Shown: positions 1 to 10,914 of the stretch, in pieces | Layout: every line of letters starts with the position of its first letter | Numbering within the stretch: position 1 is the stretch's first letter | Source of the DNA: JADFNB01 sp036397455 | GTDB lineage: Bacteria; Gemmatimonadota; Gemmatimonadetes; Gemmatimonadales; GWC2-71-9 | NCBI GenBank assembly: GCA_036397455.1 | Contig: DASWIX010000041.1 | Coordinates: 62,001-126,000 of the forward strand | Direction: 5' to 3' | Length of the DNA: 64,000 nt | Program-made: the position numbers and the translations under genes | The notes under the pieces: generated by a model | The model's database searches: none | What the model saw: the letters and a program-made list of their open reading frames with translations, nothing else | Told to the model about the DNA's origin: nothing

Positions 1-1023
1 GCCACGTTCGACGGTGGTGGGACCGTAGGGCGCGGTGAAGAACGCGCTGTCCATGAGAAACCGCCATGCGGCTTCGTATCCGGAATCCGGCAACGCGAAC
101 TGCCACGGCACGTAACCCAACAACTCGCGGCCCCGACCGCTGCCGGCATGCGTCCCCGTTTCATAGGTCAGGCTTCCGGCACGAATCCCGTTCACCTCGT
201 CCTGCGCGAACTGGTGGAAGAAGAACTCGCGCTCCGGGTCCCATAGCTCGTCCTGCACGCGCCGCTTGAGATCGCTTGCCCGATCGTCGTAGCGCCGCGC
301 CTTGGCGGAATCCCCCAGGAGGGCGGCCGCCTGCGCGATGGCGCGCGCGTCGGCATAGAGATAGCTGTTGAGCGTGGGCCGGTATCCTTGGGCGCCCGAG
401 AACGCATCGATGGTCAGACGACTGTTGATGTTGGTCTCCATCCCGTCGTGCATCCCGTCCCAACGGAACATCCGGTGGTCCGCGTCCCAGTGCTCGTCGA
501 TCCACCCCTGATACTGTCGCTCCATGTGCGGCAGCACGGTCCGCAGGAACCGCCGGTCGCCGAGCACCAGGTAGGTCGCCCACATCGCGTCGCCGTACCA
601 GTTGCTGTAGCTCCGTGGTTCCGCGCCCGGCGTCTCGAACCAGTAGCGCGCGAAGTCCTCGACGATTCGACGGTTCTTGAGCCAGCGCGTTTCGTAGAAC
701 TGGTGGCCAAGCGGACAGCTGATGGACCCGTAGGCGCCGGACCAGAATGGACGGTCGATGAATTCGGTGAACGTGTATCCGGTTTCCGGTGAACCGTAAA
801 CGAGATGCTTGGTCACCACTTCCCAGCGGTAGTAGTACGTGGCGTCGAGGTCGGGGTCGGGGGATTCGAAGAACGGAACGTGGGCCTCGTACCATTCCCA
901 GTCCCGGTTGTCCCACCAGGACTGTCGCTCGAGGACCTCACGTCGATCGAGGATGGCACGGGGTGAGCACGCCGCGATGGCGATACCGCAGGCGACCGCC
1001 GGAACGGATATCCGAAGATGCAT
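1..1023 (-). CDS. MGH1-like glycoside hydrolase lipoprotein (partial, 3' end outside window)
   Basis: An uninterrupted frame of 341 codons runs from ATG at 1023 off the left edge. The N-terminus has a short hydrophobic stretch ending in IAIAAC, which fits a lipobox with Cys at residue 19, so the enzyme is probably lipid-anchored. The mature part is rich in Trp and Tyr (WWDNRDWEWYEAH) and contains stretches such as SYSNWYGDAMWATYLVLGD, ETNINSRL and YLYADARAIAQ, typical of the (alpha/alpha)6 barrel of MGH1/GH63-like enzymes and bacterial glycosidases that act on glucosides or polysaccharide ends. The specific substrate cannot be read. It stands alone, with about 540 bp of non-coding DNA upstream. 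Assignment to the superfamily is fairly secure, the exact family is not. Confidence 0.75.
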   Translation of the reverse strand, partial: MHLRISVPAVACGIAIAACSPRAILDRREVLERQSWWDNRDWEWYEAHVPFFESPDPDLDATYYYRWEVVTKHLVYGSPETGYTFTEFIDRPFWSGAYGSISCPLGHQFYETRWLKNRRIVEDFARYWFETPGAEPRSYSNWYGDAMWATYLVLGDRRFLRTVLPHMERQYQGWIDEHWDADHRMFRWDGMHDGMETNINSRLTIDAFSGAQGYRPTLNSYLYADARAIAQAAALLGDSAKARRYDDRASDLKRRVQDELWDPEREFFFHQFAQDEVNGIRAGSLTYETGTHAGSGRGRELLGYVPWQFALPDSGYEAAWRFLMDSAFFTAPYGPTTVERG

Positions 1024-1173
1024 GTCAAGCGGGAATCTGCGCGCCGAACGTCGAACTCTCCAGCATGGCGCTGGAATGCGTCCTCTGGACCGGCAATGAG
1101 GGGGTCTTCAGGGAATCGTGTGGGTTCCTGGGAGGGGCACACTCCTCGGCATCGCCCCTCCCCCCCGCGTTGG

Positions 1174-1362
1174 ACCGCAGAGGGCGCAGAGGACGCAGAG
1201 AGCTTGCGGCCACCCGCGACAGGTTCCAGATCGCGCGACCCGGGCCATTGGTCATCAATGGGCCCTTCCACCCCCAACAACTCCTGAACTCAATGGGCCC
1301 GACGGGGAGCGGCGGGAAATCAGGCGGAGACCCTCTGCGTTCTCCGCGTCCTCTGCGGTATA
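1174..1362. repeat. Inverted pair of CGCAGAG-type repeats in a 540-bp intergenic region
   Basis: Two arms of about 28 bp, at 1174-1203 and 1333-1362, are near reverse complements built from CGCAGAG units (accgcagagggcgcagag against ctctgcgttctccgcgtcctc read on the other strand). A further near-palindrome (GGGCCATTG facing CAATGGGCCC) lies between them near 1245-1265. The whole gap 1024-1561 shows no convincing gene on either strand. Similar purine-rich CGCAGAG dispersed repeats are common between genes in GC-rich environmental bacteria. Their function is unknown. Confidence 0.6.
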
Positions 1363-1561
1363 CACGGGCGGGGTGGGGCCCCCCTCCGGCCGCAACGGTC
1401 TGCGTGAGCGGCCCCTACCCCTCCGCGGGTTGGGCACCGGACCTGTGACAACCCATACGAAACACCGAAGGCCCTAAGTAACAAATGGACCGGTGTCAAT
1501 CCCGGGAGGCGGCCGTCCGGCGACGCCGGGCGATCGAGAGCGGCGCCCTTCCCCACCGGTC

Positions 1562-3988
1562 CTACTGCTCGACCAGGACACGCGCGGGGTCGATCCTGGT
1601 GGCGCGCCTGGCAGGCAGATAACAGGCCGTCAGCGCCACGGCAAGCAGCGCGACCGCGACGGCGCCGAACGTGGCGGGATCGGTCGCGGAGACCTCGAAC
1701 AACAGGCTTTCCAACCCGCGTGTGACCCAGAGCGCCATCAGAAGGCCGGCGCTCAGCCCGGTTGCCGCCTGCCCCATGCCGCGCCGGAGGACGAGCCGCC
1801 GAACCGACGAAGCGTCCGCGCCGAGCGCGATTCTGATCCCGATCTCGCGCGTCTGCCCGGTCACGAAATACGACAGGACGCCGTAGACGCCGACGGCCGC
1901 GAGCACGACGCCGAGCAGCGCGAAGACGGTCACGAGCGTGGTCCAGTATTTCGGGCGCGTCACCGCCCCGGCGAGCTTGTCGCGCATCGTGCGCACGTTC
2001 GTCAGCGGCAGGTCGGCGTCGATGGTACGGAATTCCCGCGAGATGTCTCCCACCGTGGCCGCCGCGCCCGCGGTCCGCACGACGAGGTTCACCGACCGCA
2101 CCGCGAACCACCGATGCGGGACGTACACGGCATCGGCCTCCTCGCGGGCCAGGCCGGAATACTTCACGTCCGATACGACGCCCACGATCGTCGAGGGGTC
2201 GGACCGGTCACCACCCTCGTACAACCGCTTGCCGATTGGCGACTCGTCGGGATAGTACCGGTTCGCCCAACTCCGACTAACGACCACGACCGGCGGACCG
2301 TCCTCCGTATCGGTTCGGTCGAGCAACCGTCCCTGCACCAAACGGATCCCCATCGTCCCGAAGAACGTCGGGGTGACGGCAAGCCACGGAGCGACGGGCT
2401 CCGACGTGCCCGGCGGAACCGGCTTGTCGATCAGATCGAAATTGGTGATCATGTTCGGTTCGTCAGGCGGGAGGCCGGACGTGATGGCCGCCGTCTCCAC
2501 GCCGGGAATGGCGGCGATGCGCGGAAGGGCGAGATCCCAGAATCGTGAGACGGCGGCACCGTCGGGGTAGCTCGCGGCGGGCAGGGAGACGCGCGCCAGC
2601 AGGAGATCGTCCGGATCGAATCCGGCGTCCACCCGCTGGAGGCGCCCGAGCGAGGTGAACAGGAGGGCGGCGCCCGCCAGCAGCGGAACGGCCAGCGCGA
2701 ACTCGATCGACACGAGCGCGCCCCGGAACCGGTTGGCCGCCTTGCCCGACGACCCGCCGCGGCTGCCGGCCAGCGCGGCAGCCGGCTGAGCGCGGAGCGC
2801 GTGCATCATGGGGGCGAGCCCGAAGAGTAATCCGCTCGCCAGGGTCACGGCCGCCGCAAACGCCAGGACGGTCGAGTCGAGCCGCACGTCGCCGAGTCGC
2901 GGCAGGTTTGGGCCAAGCGCAACGAGCGCGTCGAGCGCGACGTACGCGAGCGCCACGCCCAGTACCCCGCCGATCACGGCCAGCACGACGCTCTCCACAA
3001 GCAGTTGCCGCACCAGCGCGCCTCGCGTAGCGCCGAGCGAGGTCCGGATCGCCATCTCGCCGCCCCGCGCGCTCGCGCGCGCCAGTAGCAGGTTCGCCAC
3101 GTTCGCCACTGCGATCAGCAACAGGAACGCCACCGCACCCAGCAGCAGGACGAGCGGTCGGCCCACGTCACCGATGACTTCGGCCTTCAGGCCATACGGC
3201 GTCAGCCGCGCTTCGGCGTCCGAGAACGTGCTGGACCAGGCGGGGAACAACTCTTCGCTGACTCGGGCCAGATCCACCGCGGCCGCTTCCATCGCTGTGC
3301 CCGGAGCCAACCGTCCCACCACGCGCAGCAAGAACGGTCCTCGGCGGGACGGCGCATCGACCTGCAGGATGGGCCAGACGTCCGCGCTCCAGTCGCCGAA
3401 CGTCTCCAGACCCGCCGGCAGCATGCCAACTACCGTGTAGGAGGTTCCATCCAGCAGCAGCGACCGTCCAACGGGATCCGCGTTCTCCCCCCATCGCCGT
3501 ACGCCGAACGATCGGCTCACGATCGCGACCCGCTCCCCACCCGGACCATCCTCGCCGGGGCGAAACCCACGGCCGCGCGCCGGGACGATGCCCCACGTCG
3601 CGAACCAGTTGGCGCTTACGTACCCGGCGCGCAACACCTCCGGCTCGCGCGCGCCGGTGAGCGTCGCGTTGGCATAGCGCAACGCGGCGACGTGGTCGAA
3701 CGTACGCTGGCGTTCGACCACGGCCTGATAGTCTGCCACCGACAGGGGGAACTTGTTTGTCGGGCTATTCTGCTCGTAGATCCGCACGAGCCGGTCGGCT
3801 TGGGGAAATGGCAGCGGCGCGAGCAGCACCCCGTTGACGACGCTGAAGATCGCGGTCGTGGCACCGATCGCGAGCGCGATCGTCAGGACGGCGAGCGACG
3901 CGAACCCCGGGTGCTTCCAAAGCGTGCGCCCGGCAAAGCGCAGATCACCGGCCAATGCGGTGGGGATGAGCGAGCGCAGGTCCGACAT
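1562..3988 (-). CDS. ADOP-family duplicated ABC permease (MacB_PCD/FtsX twice), orphan
   Basis: The product is 808 aa, starting at ATG 3988 with GGAGAA seven bases upstream; an ATG 33 bp further out lacks such a site. The sequence shows two tandem units, each a transmembrane helix plus periplasmic MacB-type core followed by an FtsX three-helix block. The first FtsX block is near residues 270-390 (LLLIAVANVANLLLARA, then a TSLGATRG cytoplasmic motif) and the second near 680-805 (VGVYGVLSYFV, REIGIRIALGA, ending ATRIDPARVL). This doubled architecture defines the Acidobacterial duplicated orphan permease type. No ATPase, adaptor or outer-membrane gene lies beside it, so any partner must come from elsewhere, for example the 36-46 kb operon. 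Substrate unknown. Confidence 0.9.
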   Translation of the reverse strand: MSDLRSLIPTALAGDLRFAGRTLWKHPGFASLAVLTIALAIGATTAIFSVVNGVLLAPLPFPQADRLVRIYEQNSPTNKFPLSVADYQAVVERQRTFDHVAALRYANATLTGAREPEVLRAGYVSANWFATWGIVPARGRGFRPGEDGPGGERVAIVSRSFGVRRWGENADPVGRSLLLDGTSYTVVGMLPAGLETFGDWSADVWPILQVDAPSRRGPFLLRVVGRLAPGTAMEAAAVDLARVSEELFPAWSSTFSDAEARLTPYGLKAEVIGDVGRPLVLLLGAVAFLLLIAVANVANLLLARASARGGEMAIRTSLGATRGALVRQLLVESVVLAVIGGVLGVALAYVALDALVALGPNLPRLGDVRLDSTVLAFAAAVTLASGLLFGLAPMMHALRAQPAAALAGSRGGSSGKAANRFRGALVSIEFALAVPLLAGAALLFTSLGRLQRVDAGFDPDDLLLARVSLPAASYPDGAAVSRFWDLALPRIAAIPGVETAAITSGLPPDEPNMITNFDLIDKPVPPGTSEPVAPWLAVTPTFFGTMGIRLVQGRLLDRTDTEDGPPVVVVSRSWANRYYPDESPIGKRLYEGGDRSDPSTIVGVVSDVKYSGLAREEADAVYVPHRWFAVRSVNLVVRTAGAAATVGDISREFRTIDADLPLTNVRTMRDKLAGAVTRPKYWTTLVTVFALLGVVLAAVGVYGVLSYFVTGQTREIGIRIALGADASSVRRLVLRRGMGQAATGLSAGLLMALWVTRGLESLLFEVSATDPATFGAVAVALLAVALTACYLPARRATRIDPARVLVEQ

Positions 3989-4087
3989 GACGGATTCTCC
4001 GAGGCCAAAGGGGTACCCCATAGACGCTGCCTCGCCGCGGAAAGTTGCACCCGCGGGGGTCGCGGTACCCCGTCACGGAATGCGACG

Positions 4088-6049
4088 CTACGGCTGCGGC
4101 CGCCTTACCACCGTGATCGTGATCGACGATGGGTACGACCTCGAATGGTGCACGGCGTTGTGCGCCACCACGCCGATCGTCTCGTCGTAGTTGCGCCCAC
4201 CGGTGTTCAGGTTGCGGTCGAAGCGCGGGAAGTTGCTGCTCGACACCTCCAGGCGGATGCGGTGGCCCGCCTCGAAGTAGTTGCTCGTCGTCATCGGCTG
4301 GAGCGTGACCTTGTATACCTCGCCCGGTTCCATCCACACCTCCGGCCGGTCGTACCCCTCCCGGTAGCGCATCCGCTGGATCGTCTCATCCAGGTTATAC
4401 GCCCGGCCGTCGGGATAGACGTCGACCAGTTTCACGGTGAAGTCGGTGTCCTTGGCGTCGCTCGATACGTGCAGCGTGACCTCGATCGGACCGCTCACCT
4501 CCATCCCTTCCCCCAGCGGTTCGCTGGTGTAGACCAGCATGTCCGGCCGTTGCTCCATCTGACGCTGATCGAACGCGCCGCCCCGCACCGCGTTGCCGGT
4601 ACAGCACACGTTGCCGCCGTATGAGGGAACCGGATTCATCGGGTCGTAGCTGAACGCGTCCGGCGTATCTTGCGCCGGCGGCCGAGTCGTGAGGACACCA
4701 TCCCCATTCAAGGTGTTAGCCGAGCCGCCACTCGACAGGTAGAACGTGACCGGGGACGCGCCGCGCGGCGGCCACATATCCGATGTCTGCCACTTGTTGA
4801 GACCCATCGTGTAGTACCGCACCCTCGGCAGCGTATCGAGCAACCGCGACTGCTCCCCCTTGAGGAAGATGTCGAACCAGCCGTAAGTGAGCGCGTCGTA
4901 GTCGTAGCGCGCGTCGCCCACGTGCCGTTCCCCCACGACCAGGTCCTCCGTGGCCCGTTTGTATCCACAATGGAGCGTGGGAGCGATAACGGCGTATTGC
5001 TGATCCGCCGCCGCACCGGCCGCCGTGTGGCGCACGTGATTGTACGCCGCCAGGTTGGGCCCGACCGACACGTCGTACCACGACATGAACCACAGACCTG
5101 GCACATTGATCGGCATGTCCTCGTGCCACAGACCGCCGCGATACCATGCGGAGTCGTTCGGCGCGCGGGTGATCATCGCCCCGCCGGTCGCGACCGGCAT
5201 GGAATCGGCGAAGATACCGTGGGGACCACCAACCGCTTCGATGATGTCCCGCTCCGGCAGATGTGCCAGGGCCCGCGACCAATCCACCGGCCGCAATTGC
5301 TGCGCCAGATCGAACGCCGTGGACGCGCGGATCAGGTCTTCCTGCGACGTGTTCGGCGGGAACATCGGCCGGACCTGGTTCTGCTGGCCGTACATCCAGG
5401 CGATGAACAACATCTGCACCGCCCCGCCACGATACCAGTTGCCCTGTTCGAAGTAGGGCCCGACGCGCCCCACGCCGGCGCCGAACCCCTGCGGGATCAT
5501 CGTCGCGAGTCCCGGCGGCGCGGTGGACGCCACCGCGAGTTGCCATTCCGCGGTCGACGAGCACCCGATCAGCCCCACCTTGCCGTTCGACCACGGCTGC
5601 GCGGCGATCCACTGAATCGCGTCGGACCCGTCGGTGAGCGGCGGACCCAGAATGTCGTAGTTTCCCTCGGAGAAGAAGCGCCCGCGTTCATTCATGACCA
5701 CGTAGGCATACCCGCGCCTGATCGCGTCCAGCTGCGCGGTCATGGCGCGCGGGACGCCGTTCCGCACGTCCCAGAAATTGAAGTTGTAGGGGGTGCGCGA
5801 GAAGATCGTCCCGTACGTGGTCGACGAATCCTTCGGGTAGTAGATGTCGGCGGCCATACGCACTCCGTCACGCATCGGCACCATCACCTTACGCTCGATC
5901 ACCGCCATCGACTGCAGCTCGTGCTCGAGATCCCAGCGCTGCTGGATCTCCTCGGGGGTGAGCCCACCGCCCCGCTGAGCGGCAGCGGCCGACAGGGTGA
6001 CGCTGAGAGCCACCAGAGCAATGCTGACGGGAGGAAGGGTCGCGGACAT
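4088..6049 (-). CDS. CocE/NonD family (X-Pro dipeptidyl-peptidase-like) secreted hydrolase
   Basis: The 653-aa product begins at ATG 6049, preceded by GGAG at a usual distance, and has a signal peptide ending AAAAQ. The mature N-terminus carries PMRDGVRMAADIYYP, the signature of the CocE/NonD alpha/beta hydrolases. The nucleophile region reads IGCSSTAEWQ, a variant of the GxSxxG elbow, and APTLHCGY probably supplies the catalytic His. The last ~220 residues (from TFYLSSGG to VVRRPQP) form the X-Pro dipeptidyl-peptidase C-terminal jelly-roll domain. Family members cleave esters or N-terminal dipeptides in the periplasm or outside. The gene is separate from the permease downstream and divergent from the serine hydrolase at 6266. 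Confidence 0.87.
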   Translation of the reverse strand: MSATLPPVSIALVALSVTLSAAAAQRGGGLTPEEIQQRWDLEHELQSMAVIERKVMVPMRDGVRMAADIYYPKDSSTTYGTIFSRTPYNFNFWDVRNGVPRAMTAQLDAIRRGYAYVVMNERGRFFSEGNYDILGPPLTDGSDAIQWIAAQPWSNGKVGLIGCSSTAEWQLAVASTAPPGLATMIPQGFGAGVGRVGPYFEQGNWYRGGAVQMLFIAWMYGQQNQVRPMFPPNTSQEDLIRASTAFDLAQQLRPVDWSRALAHLPERDIIEAVGGPHGIFADSMPVATGGAMITRAPNDSAWYRGGLWHEDMPINVPGLWFMSWYDVSVGPNLAAYNHVRHTAAGAAADQQYAVIAPTLHCGYKRATEDLVVGERHVGDARYDYDALTYGWFDIFLKGEQSRLLDTLPRVRYYTMGLNKWQTSDMWPPRGASPVTFYLSSGGSANTLNGDGVLTTRPPAQDTPDAFSYDPMNPVPSYGGNVCCTGNAVRGGAFDQRQMEQRPDMLVYTSEPLGEGMEVSGPIEVTLHVSSDAKDTDFTVKLVDVYPDGRAYNLDETIQRMRYREGYDRPEVWMEPGEVYKVTLQPMTTSNYFEAGHRIRLEVSSSNFPRFDRNLNTGGRNYDETIGVVAHNAVHHSRSYPSSITITVVRRPQP

Positions 6050-6265
6050 CGTTGGGCTCCGTTTCGGGCCAGCGGAAGAGGGAATCCGACCAACGCACAT
6101 CGCTCACGGATACTACCGGATCGGAGCGAGATTCGCGATCCCGAACGGGCGGTCACCGACGGTCATGTCCGATCGCCGGCCCACGACCCGCCGACCCGCT
6201 GGCGCCGCGACGGCCGGCGGGAGATCTTTGACCGTCGATCACCCGAACACTCCTGGAGACTCGCC

Positions 6266-8257
6266 ATGCGCTGTCTGATCGCCGTGTTTCTCTTGTCTCT
6301 GGTCGTCGCGTCACCCGGCGCCGGCCAAGCCACCCAACTGAGGCCCAATACACCCGTCGCCGGTGAACTCGGCGGAGCCGACAAGCATACCTACGAGATC
6401 CGGCTTGGCGCCGATCGATTCGTGTATGGTGAAGCAAACCAGCAGACCGTCGACGTCATCGTGACGGTGTTGGGACCCGACGGGGAACAGGTCGGCCGGT
6501 GGGACGGTCCCGCCCGCGGCCCGGAGCCGTTCCAATTCGACGCCGAGGCCGCCGGCGTCTACCGGATCGAGATCACGGCATTCGAGAACGCTTCGGGCCG
6601 CTACGCCCTCGTGCTCAAACGAATCGAGCCCATTGCCACGGCGCCCGAGGCGCGGGCCGACCAACTCATGGTAGCGTACAGTTCGAGCGCGAACCCGGGT
6701 GGCGTCATTGGGGTGGTCCGGAACGGCACCGTGGTGTTCGTGCGGGGCTACGGCATGGCCAACCTCACCCACGGCGTACCGTTCACCGCGGAAACGCGTT
6801 CCAACATCGGGTCGGTGTCCAAGCAGTTCACCGCCTTCGCGATCCTGCTGCTGGCCAACCAGGGTACACTGTCGCTGGACGACGAGGTGCGCACGCACAT
6901 TCCGGAGTTGCCGGCGTTCGACCAGCCGGTCACCATCCAGAACCTGCTCAACCACACCGGCGGCTACCGCGAGCTGTACAACACGGAACCGATCACCGGC
7001 TGGCAGGGGGAGGACGCGTTGTCGCGTGACGAGGCGATCACCATCGTCCAGCGGCAACCGGCCTTGCAGACACCTCCGGGATCCGAATTCAACTACAACA
7101 ACACCGGCTACATCCTGCTCGCGGAGATCGTGACCCGCGTCACCGGCGTGGCCTTCCCCGACTGGATGCGGGAGCACGTCTTCGGTCCCCTCGGCATGGA
7201 ACACACGATAATCAAGCGCGGGCACGGCGAGATCATTCCGGGCAGCGCACAGGGCTACGTCCCGGCGGATAGCGGCGGGTACCGCGAGGCGCGTGATCTC
7301 GCGGCCTCGTACGGTGCCGGCGGGATCTATACCACCGTGGGGGATCTTTCCAAGTGGCTGCGCAACTTCCATGACCCGAAGGTGGGTGGAGCCGCCGTGA
7401 TGGCGCTGATGGTGGAACGCGGCGTGCTCACGAACGGCGACACGATTCCGTACGCCCGAGGGCTGGCTGTCGGCACGCGCCGCGGCCTGCGGATGATCAG
7501 TCACGGCGGCGCGGACGTGGCCCACCGCGCCATGGTGATGTACTTCCCCGAGATCGACGCCGGGGTCATCTCCCTGAGCAACGTCGCGAATTTCAACGGG
7601 CAGATCCCCGGCCGGCTCGCCGACGCGTTCTTCGAAGCCCAGATGGAAAACGAGGCGGCAACGGCCACAGCCGAGCCCGGCGACGAGGTGATCGTCGCGC
7701 CCGCGGTGCTCGACCGGTACGTCGGCCGGTACCAGGGTGAAGGGGTGGCGTTGACCATCACCTACACCCGGGCCGGCGAACGCTTCTACGCGCAGGCCAC
7801 CGGTCAGCGCGAGATCGACCTCGTCGCCCAATCCGACACCGTGTTCGGCTATGAGGGTGTCGAGGCCACCGTCACCTTCCACGCCGACGGGAGCGGGCCC
7901 GTGCAGCGAGCGACGCACCACCAGGGCGGGCGCGACCTGCCGTTGGCGCGGCTCCCGCCGTACGCACCGACAACGGCGGAGCTACAGGCCTTCGCGGGGC
8001 GGTATTACAGCGAGGAAATCGAGACCTTCTACACCCTGGCCGTGAACGACACCGCCCTGGTCGCGCGCAATCGACGACTGCCGAATGAGATCGTGTTGAC
8101 GCCGAAGAAAGAGGACCAGTTTTCGGGCTCCGCGTCGTTCTTCGGCACGGTCGACTTCGTCCGCGGCGAAGACGGTGCCGTCACCGGCTTCACGGTTTCC
8201 AACGGCCGCACGCGCGGCATCATGTTCGAGAAGGTCCCCGCCGGCCACGGCGGGTGA
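6266..8257 (+). CDS. Exported serine hydrolase (class C beta-lactamase fold) with PPC-like N-domain
   Basis: The 663-aa protein starts at ATG 6266 with TGGAG upstream; the frame is open much further 5' but only this start has a signal peptide (ends SPGAGQ). Residues 25-120 resemble a PPC/bacterial pre-peptidase domain. The catalytic core spans about 125-470, with SVSK at 183-186 (nucleophile and general base), YNN at 277-279 and HGG at 413-415, the three motifs of the beta-lactamase/transpeptidase-like superfamily. Two C-terminal repeats beginning YVGRYQGE and FAGRYYSE match the DUF3471-like beta-barrel appended to many such esterases or D-aminopeptidases. Substrate not determinable. It is divergent from the CocE gene. 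Confidence 0.88.
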   Translation: MRCLIAVFLLSLVVASPGAGQATQLRPNTPVAGELGGADKHTYEIRLGADRFVYGEANQQTVDVIVTVLGPDGEQVGRWDGPARGPEPFQFDAEAAGVYRIEITAFENASGRYALVLKRIEPIATAPEARADQLMVAYSSSANPGGVIGVVRNGTVVFVRGYGMANLTHGVPFTAETRSNIGSVSKQFTAFAILLLANQGTLSLDDEVRTHIPELPAFDQPVTIQNLLNHTGGYRELYNTEPITGWQGEDALSRDEAITIVQRQPALQTPPGSEFNYNNTGYILLAEIVTRVTGVAFPDWMREHVFGPLGMEHTIIKRGHGEIIPGSAQGYVPADSGGYREARDLAASYGAGGIYTTVGDLSKWLRNFHDPKVGGAAVMALMVERGVLTNGDTIPYARGLAVGTRRGLRMISHGGADVAHRAMVMYFPEIDAGVISLSNVANFNGQIPGRLADAFFEAQMENEAATATAEPGDEVIVAPAVLDRYVGRYQGEGVALTITYTRAGERFYAQATGQREIDLVAQSDTVFGYEGVEATVTFHADGSGPVQRATHHQGGRDLPLARLPPYAPTTAELQAFAGRYYSEEIETFYTLAVNDTALVARNRRLPNEIVLTPKKEDQFSGSASFFGTVDFVRGEDGAVTGFTVSNGRTRGIMFEKVPAGHGG

Positions 8258-8267
8258 ATCGGCACGG

Positions 8268-9158
8268 CTACATGGCGCGGTGGAGGGGCCGGGTCAAGCA
8301 CGTCGGTCCCCCGCCGCCTTTGCGGCAGATCTCGTCACCCGAGAACACGGCGACCTCGACGCCGGCGTGTTCGAGCCGCTGCCGGGTGGTCTGATTGCCG
8401 GCCATCATCACACAGCGCCGCGGCGCCACCGCGAGCACGTTGCACCCCATCGACTCGAACTCCTCCGCCGGCACGTCGACCAGCGTGACGCCGCGCGCCA
8501 ACAGATACTCTCGAAACGGGACGGGGAGCAACGGCGAATACACGAGCATCAGATCATCGTCGATCGGGCTGAGCACCGACATCAGGTGAAACACGTCGTC
8601 CGGCCCGCGCCAATGCGGCAGCGGTACCGTCACGACCTCGTCCACCCGATCCGCCAGCAACCCGCGTAGCTGCTCGATACCGGCTTCGTTGGTGCGATAC
8701 CCGCGGCCCACCGCCACGGTACGCCGATCGAGCCAGACGACGTCGCCGCCTTCGAGGCACCCGTCGCCGTTGATCGTGCCGATCATGGGCAGCCCCATCG
8801 CGCTGAACGCCGCATCGCACGCGGCCGGTTCCGATCGGCGCGCGGTCTTCCCCATGTTGCAACGGAGGACCCCGCCGTCACACACGACGGTGGCATCCCG
8901 CACGTACAGCGAGTCGAGGCCGACCGTATCGTCCGGCGGAAGAAAATGGAGATCGACATCGAAGGACTGCATCAACTCGACGAAGCGGTCGTACTCACGT
9001 ATCGCGGCGCCGAAGTTCGGTGGCGCCGAATACTGCAGGCCGCGCCATTGCTGCAGGATGACCGCCTCGCTGCGGAAGGCGTCACGCGGATGCTTCAGTA
9101 CCACGGCGCGCAGCGGCGCCACCTCCGACTGACCCCCAACGCGCACGGCGGTGGTCAT
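8268..9158 (-). CDS. Dimethylarginine dimethylaminohydrolase / arginine deiminase-family amidinohydrolase
   Basis: The 296-aa product starts at ATG 9158 (MTTAVRVGG); the open frame extends upstream but that part is low-complexity and lacks family similarity. The pentein fold is indicated by YVRDATVV near residue 87, CLEGGDV at 134-140 (acidic guanidino-binding residues), FHLMSVLSPI with the catalytic His at 191, and GGPTCLTRPL with the catalytic Cys at 287. This set matches DDAH and related amidinohydrolases that hydrolyse methylated arginines or arginine to citrulline. No signal peptide is visible, so it is probably cytoplasmic. It converges on the serine hydrolase at 6266, with 10 bp between the stops. 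Confidence 0.85.
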   Translation of the reverse strand: MTTAVRVGGQSEVAPLRAVVLKHPRDAFRSEAVILQQWRGLQYSAPPNFGAAIREYDRFVELMQSFDVDLHFLPPDDTVGLDSLYVRDATVVCDGGVLRCNMGKTARRSEPAACDAAFSAMGLPMIGTINGDGCLEGGDVVWLDRRTVAVGRGYRTNEAGIEQLRGLLADRVDEVVTVPLPHWRGPDDVFHLMSVLSPIDDDLMLVYSPLLPVPFREYLLARGVTLVDVPAEEFESMGCNVLAVAPRRCVMMAGNQTTRQRLEHAGVEVAVFSGDEICRKGGGGPTCLTRPLHRAM

Positions 9159-9401
9159 GGGGCGACGCGGAACGGGGCGTGGGACAGCGCGACGACCGTG
9201 AGCACGGTTCCCCCCAAGCATGTGCCGGTGACTAAGGTGGGGCTCTTGGATCGATTCCGCAACATGGGCAGTCCCGGCGGCGGGCGTCCGAAACCCTTCC
9301 ACGCCACGCTGCGTCGGAGCCAGGGACCATGGCCGGAAGCCTTGCCAGGCATGTTGACCGCGTCCTTGCTCGAAGGCGGCGGGACCGCTATTAGATCACC
9401 C

Positions 9402-10616
<1,215 letters not shown>

Positions 10617-10914
10617 CCGGTCACGGACGATCACGGGAAGCACCTTTACCGACCGTCCACGCCCTCCGTGCCCGCCAGAGCCGGCCTGGAACCCCGGCGT
10701 GCGCACAACGAGCAATCGGACGACATGGTCCTCACCGTACCCGCCGCTGCGCGGTCCGCCGTACGCCGCCTTGGTGTGGGGGACAGGGGGCGGCTCGACC
10801 GTACGCAACCGACCCCGGCGTTCGATCATCCATTGCCGCATGGCCTCCCACTCGGCGTGTTTCTCCGCGCCGAGCGCGACGACCTCAAGCCGCGCACGAC
10901 GTGTTGCGCGTCCC
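10617..10914. other. 300-bp gap with a possible minus-strand coding remnant
   Basis: No gene can be supported here. On the minus strand, roughly 10740-10880, one frame has coding-like third-position GC and reads EKHAEWEAMRQWMIERRGR, but it has no recognisable start, family or end consistent with a complete gene. It may be the remains of a lost gene. Confidence 0.3.

Noticed and set aside
3692..4624. Long plus-strand frame across the permease and CocE ends
   Set aside because: Antisense to two well-supported genes, His/Arg-rich translation without any domain.
4670..6265. Long open plus-strand frame that would extend the serine hydrolase by over 500 codons
   Set aside because: It runs antisense through the CocE gene, has no family similarity and the signal peptide with ribosome site begins at 6266. 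High GC keeps mirror frames open.
6311..7921. 536-codon minus-strand frame
   Set aside because: Mirror frame of the serine hydrolase core; the motifs SVSK, YNN and HGG are on the plus strand.
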